Positions 62,249-64,000 of a stretch of DNA of 64,000 nt are shown one piece after another. Source of the stretch: Syntrophus sp963665935 (GTDB taxonomy: Bacteria; Desulfobacterota; Syntrophia; Syntrophales; Syntrophaceae); the NCBI GenBank assembly GCA_963665935.1, contig OY762510.1, forward strand, positions 2,108,001 to 2,172,000, read 5' to 3'. The translations under genes and the position numbers were made by a program. The notes under the pieces were generated by a model. That model saw only the letters and a list, made by a program, of their open reading frames with translations, ran no database searches and was not told the DNA's origin. Within the stretch, counting starts at the first letter, position 1. Every line of letters begins with the position of its first letter.

Positions 62249-63293
62249 GGTTTCCGTCACGAAGGCAGTTGACGTAAAACTGTTCAAGGGGCGGAATCTG
62301 CTTGATAAGACCGGCGTTGAGAAGTTCTCCGGCTACCGCCTGATAGCCCTTGGATTCCAGGACGCCCATGGGTATCGATGAGCCTTCCGGTAAAATCAGA
62401 TCCTTCATCCTGGCAAGCATCCATTGTTGATGGGTCCGGTTGGTTTGCGTTTTCGCTTCGGCAGCGTATCTCATCACGATATCAATCGCCTCCTCACGAT
62501 GATCGAAGGCGTATTTCCAGCCTTCCACCGAAGCCCTGACGAAGTCGCAATACAAGCCCGGCTCCCGCTTGAAGGACTCCTCGAGAACATAGATCCCGTC
62601 TTCGGGAAAATTCAGGCCGTATCGGTCAAAAAAGAAAGGGGTCAGTTCATTTTCATTCCACCCGGCATTCAAGATGTTATGGTATTCGTTGTACCACATG
62701 GCCGATACCGCATCAACACCGCCCCGGAGAAAAAGGTTCACGGTTGTTCCCTGAACTATGGGGGTGGCGGCGATGTTGTATTTACGGAAAAAGGCCTGGG
62801 GCTGAACGCGGAAATGGTCCCAGATGCCGACTTTTTTGAAATTCAGGTCTTCCGGTTTCTCAATTCCGCTCCCCTTTTTGGCGACCAGCATGTAGCCGGA
62901 GCGTTGAACGATTTGACCGATATTGATGAGCTTGATTTTCCGGTCCCGCAGCTGAATGGCATCAGAAAGAAAGAACGTCGTCACGTCCACTTTTTTATTG
63001 AACAGCAGATCGTCGGAGTGAAATCCCGGCCCGCCCCTCAGAATCTTGAGATAAATGCCGCGCTTCTTATAAAAGCCCTTTTCATAAGCCACGTAATACC
63101 CGGCGAACTGGGCCTGGGGCAACCACTGCGGGATAAAGGTCAAGGTCTTCAGTGGCCCCGCAACCGCCGAAGAGGGAAGCAAAAGGAATATGCAGAGGAT
63201 GTGAACTGCCGATCGGCGTAATGAAACGAATCTGCTGAACATGGCCGATGCCCTCATTGCCGCCTCATTACAGAATGCGGATGACTTTATCAA
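62241..63293 (-). CDS. NMT1/THI5-like solute-binding protein
   Basis: 350 aa. Signal peptide (cleaved near AVAGP, about residue 46 if ATG 63293 is right; an internal Met at codon 13 is an alternative start). ThiY/NMT1-type motifs: LTFIPQWLPQAQFAGYYVAY, EKGFYKKRGIYLKILRGGPG and AMWYNEYHNILNAGWN. Periplasmic binding of a pyrimidine, sulfonate or similar ligand. No transporter genes are next to it; it sits between the HDAC-like gene (4-base overlap) and the sensor phosphatase, suggesting it supplies the signal. Confidence 0.88.
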   Translation of the reverse strand: MIKSSAFCNEAAMRASAMFSRFVSLRRSAVHILCIFLLLPSSAVAGPLKTLTFIPQWLPQAQFAGYYVAYEKGFYKKRGIYLKILRGGPGFHSDDLLFNKKVDVTTFFLSDAIQLRDRKIKLINIGQIVQRSGYMLVAKKGSGIEKPEDLNFKKVGIWDHFRVQPQAFFRKYNIAATPIVQGTTVNLFLRGGVDAVSAMWYNEYHNILNAGWNENELTPFFFDRYGLNFPEDGIYVLEESFKREPGLYCDFVRASVEGWKYAFDHREEAIDIVMRYAAEAKTQTNRTHQQWMLARMKDLILPEGSSIPMGVLESKGYQAVAGELLNAGLIKQIPPLEQFYVNCLRDGNHD

Positions 63294-64000
63294 GGCTTCA
63301 GGTTCTTCCAGTACCGGCTCTGCAATTGAAGAACGGATTTCAACGCCATGTCGACGGCTACCGGATTCGCCACCGCCATTATCTCCCGATAATCGGTGAA
63401 GGATAATCCGGCCAGCTCTTTCAAGACTGCCTTGACGGAGTCTCTCAGCCCCTTGAGATCGTAACCCCCTTCAAGGGTGAGCACAACCTTGCCGCTGCAA
63501 CAGGATGCGGCGATATCCAGGATTAGACGTATCAATCCGGCAAATCCTTTTGGGGAGACCTTCATGCCGCCCAGGGGGTCTCCTCGGTATATGTCAAAGC
63601 CGGCCGATACCAGGATCAGGTCGGGGTTGAAATCCGGAGCGATGGGTTTGAGGATCTTCTCGAAAATAGCTGCGTATTCCCCATCGCCGTATCCTGTGCT
63701 CAGAGGGACGTTCACCGTAAACCCTTCCCCCTGCTTCCTTCCCACTTCATGAGAGGACCCCGAGCCGGGATAATAAGGGTATTGGTGGGTTGAAAAATAG
63801 AGGATGGAGGGATCCGATTCAAAGGAATGCTGGGTGCCGTTACCGTGATGAAGATCCCAGTCGACGATGAGAATCCGTTTGAGATGAAGGGCTGTCTGGG
63901 CATATCTGGCGCCGATGGCCACATTATTGAACAGGCAAAACCCTCTGCCTTCGTCGATCTCGGCGTGATGGCCCGGGGGGCGCACCAGGGCGAAAGCGTT
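63290..64000 (-). CDS. Histone deacetylase family protein (acetoin utilisation-like), N-terminus beyond right edge
   Basis: Partial: open to the right edge (237 codons visible). Zinc hydrolase motifs are all present: RPPGHHAE, FNNVAIGARYA, VDWDLHHGNGTQ, SAGFDIYRGDPLGGM and LEGGYD. Deacetylates acetyl-lysine, acetylpolyamines or similar. First visible gene of a tightly overlapping leftward operon HDAC-SBP-sensor phosphatase-SBP (each junction overlaps by 4 to 8 bases). Confidence 0.93.
   Translation of the reverse strand, partial: NAFALVRPPGHHAEIDEGRGFCLFNNVAIGARYAQTALHLKRILIVDWDLHHGNGTQHSFESDPSILYFSTHQYPYYPGSGSSHEVGRKQGEGFTVNVPLSTGYGDGEYAAIFEKILKPIAPDFNPDLILVSAGFDIYRGDPLGGMKVSPKGFAGLIRLILDIAASCCSGKVVLTLEGGYDLKGLRDSVKAVLKELAGLSFTDYREIMAVANPVAVDMALKSVLQLQSRYWKNLKP

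Noticed and set aside
1..64000. tRNA, rRNA genes and CRISPR arrays
   Set aside because: No cloverleaf-like segment, rRNA signature or regularly spaced repeat was seen on either strand by eye; a covariance-model scan would be needed to exclude a missed tRNA.

Overview
The window looks like chromosomal DNA of a Gram-negative anaerobe of the Desulfobacterota (former Deltaproteobacteria), possibly Syntrophales. The evidence is lpxC and bamD (an outer membrane with LPS), a yqeY-dnaG-rpoD block, a one-domain sirohaem sulfite reductase-like protein, a fused ADP-forming acyl-CoA synthetase, PEP-CTERM-type exported proteins, and a palindromic extragenic repeat of a kind I associate with these genomes. 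The taxonomic call is an inference from gene content, not a match to a reference.

Positions 39305 down to the left edge (all minus strand) hold one long, tightly packed gene cluster for a capsid-less contractile injection system (CIS, a phage-tail-like machine). Read in transcription order: sheath, tube, a 534-aa partly disordered protein, a hub-region protein, gpD-like hub, gpV-like spike, PAAR tip, gp25-like wedge, baseplate J, tail protein I, a fibre-like protein, two related coiled-coil proteins (one ending in a helix-hairpin-helix), two beta-rich proteins, a 1095-aa helical repeat protein, and a 2143-aa protein joining a short RHS core to a very large C-terminal region with an HELIH metallopeptidase-like motif. 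No capsid, terminase, integrase or CIS AAA+ ATPase gene is seen inside the window.

Positions 14051 to 1 carry an accessory block on the same strand: a papain-like protease with a tandem-repeat tail, a lipoprotein, a holin-like membrane protein, an amidase-SH3 protein, a GH19-type lytic enzyme, a DUF4019 protein, a PEP-CTERM-like protein, a four-TM Nudix protein, an unknown helical protein, a secreted PF10091 glucanase-like protein and an incomplete gene at the edge. An IS1634-family element and a pair of 25-bp direct repeats mark this block as an insertion hot spot. The enzymes may be lysis/release functions, payloads or both.

A divergent 0.8-kb intergenic region (39306-40113) holds palindromes built from one GGTATT half-site, next to candidate promoters facing both ways.

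Positions 40114-64000 are mostly housekeeping: a PEP-CTERM protein, a bifunctional kinase-like/P-loop protein, bamD and trxA, an MTAP-family phosphorylase, an acyl-CoA synthetase with a small duplicated-domain protein, hisI-hisG-hisB-lipoprotein-hisA, an HIT protein, yqeY-dnaG-rpoD, lpxC, a sirohaem protein, and a leftward operon of a histone-deacetylase-like enzyme, two solute-binding proteins and a sensor PP2C phosphatase. The rpoD gene is unusual: the part that normally encodes the region 4.2 DNA-binding helix has been replaced by acidic, proline-containing sequence while the reading frame is kept.
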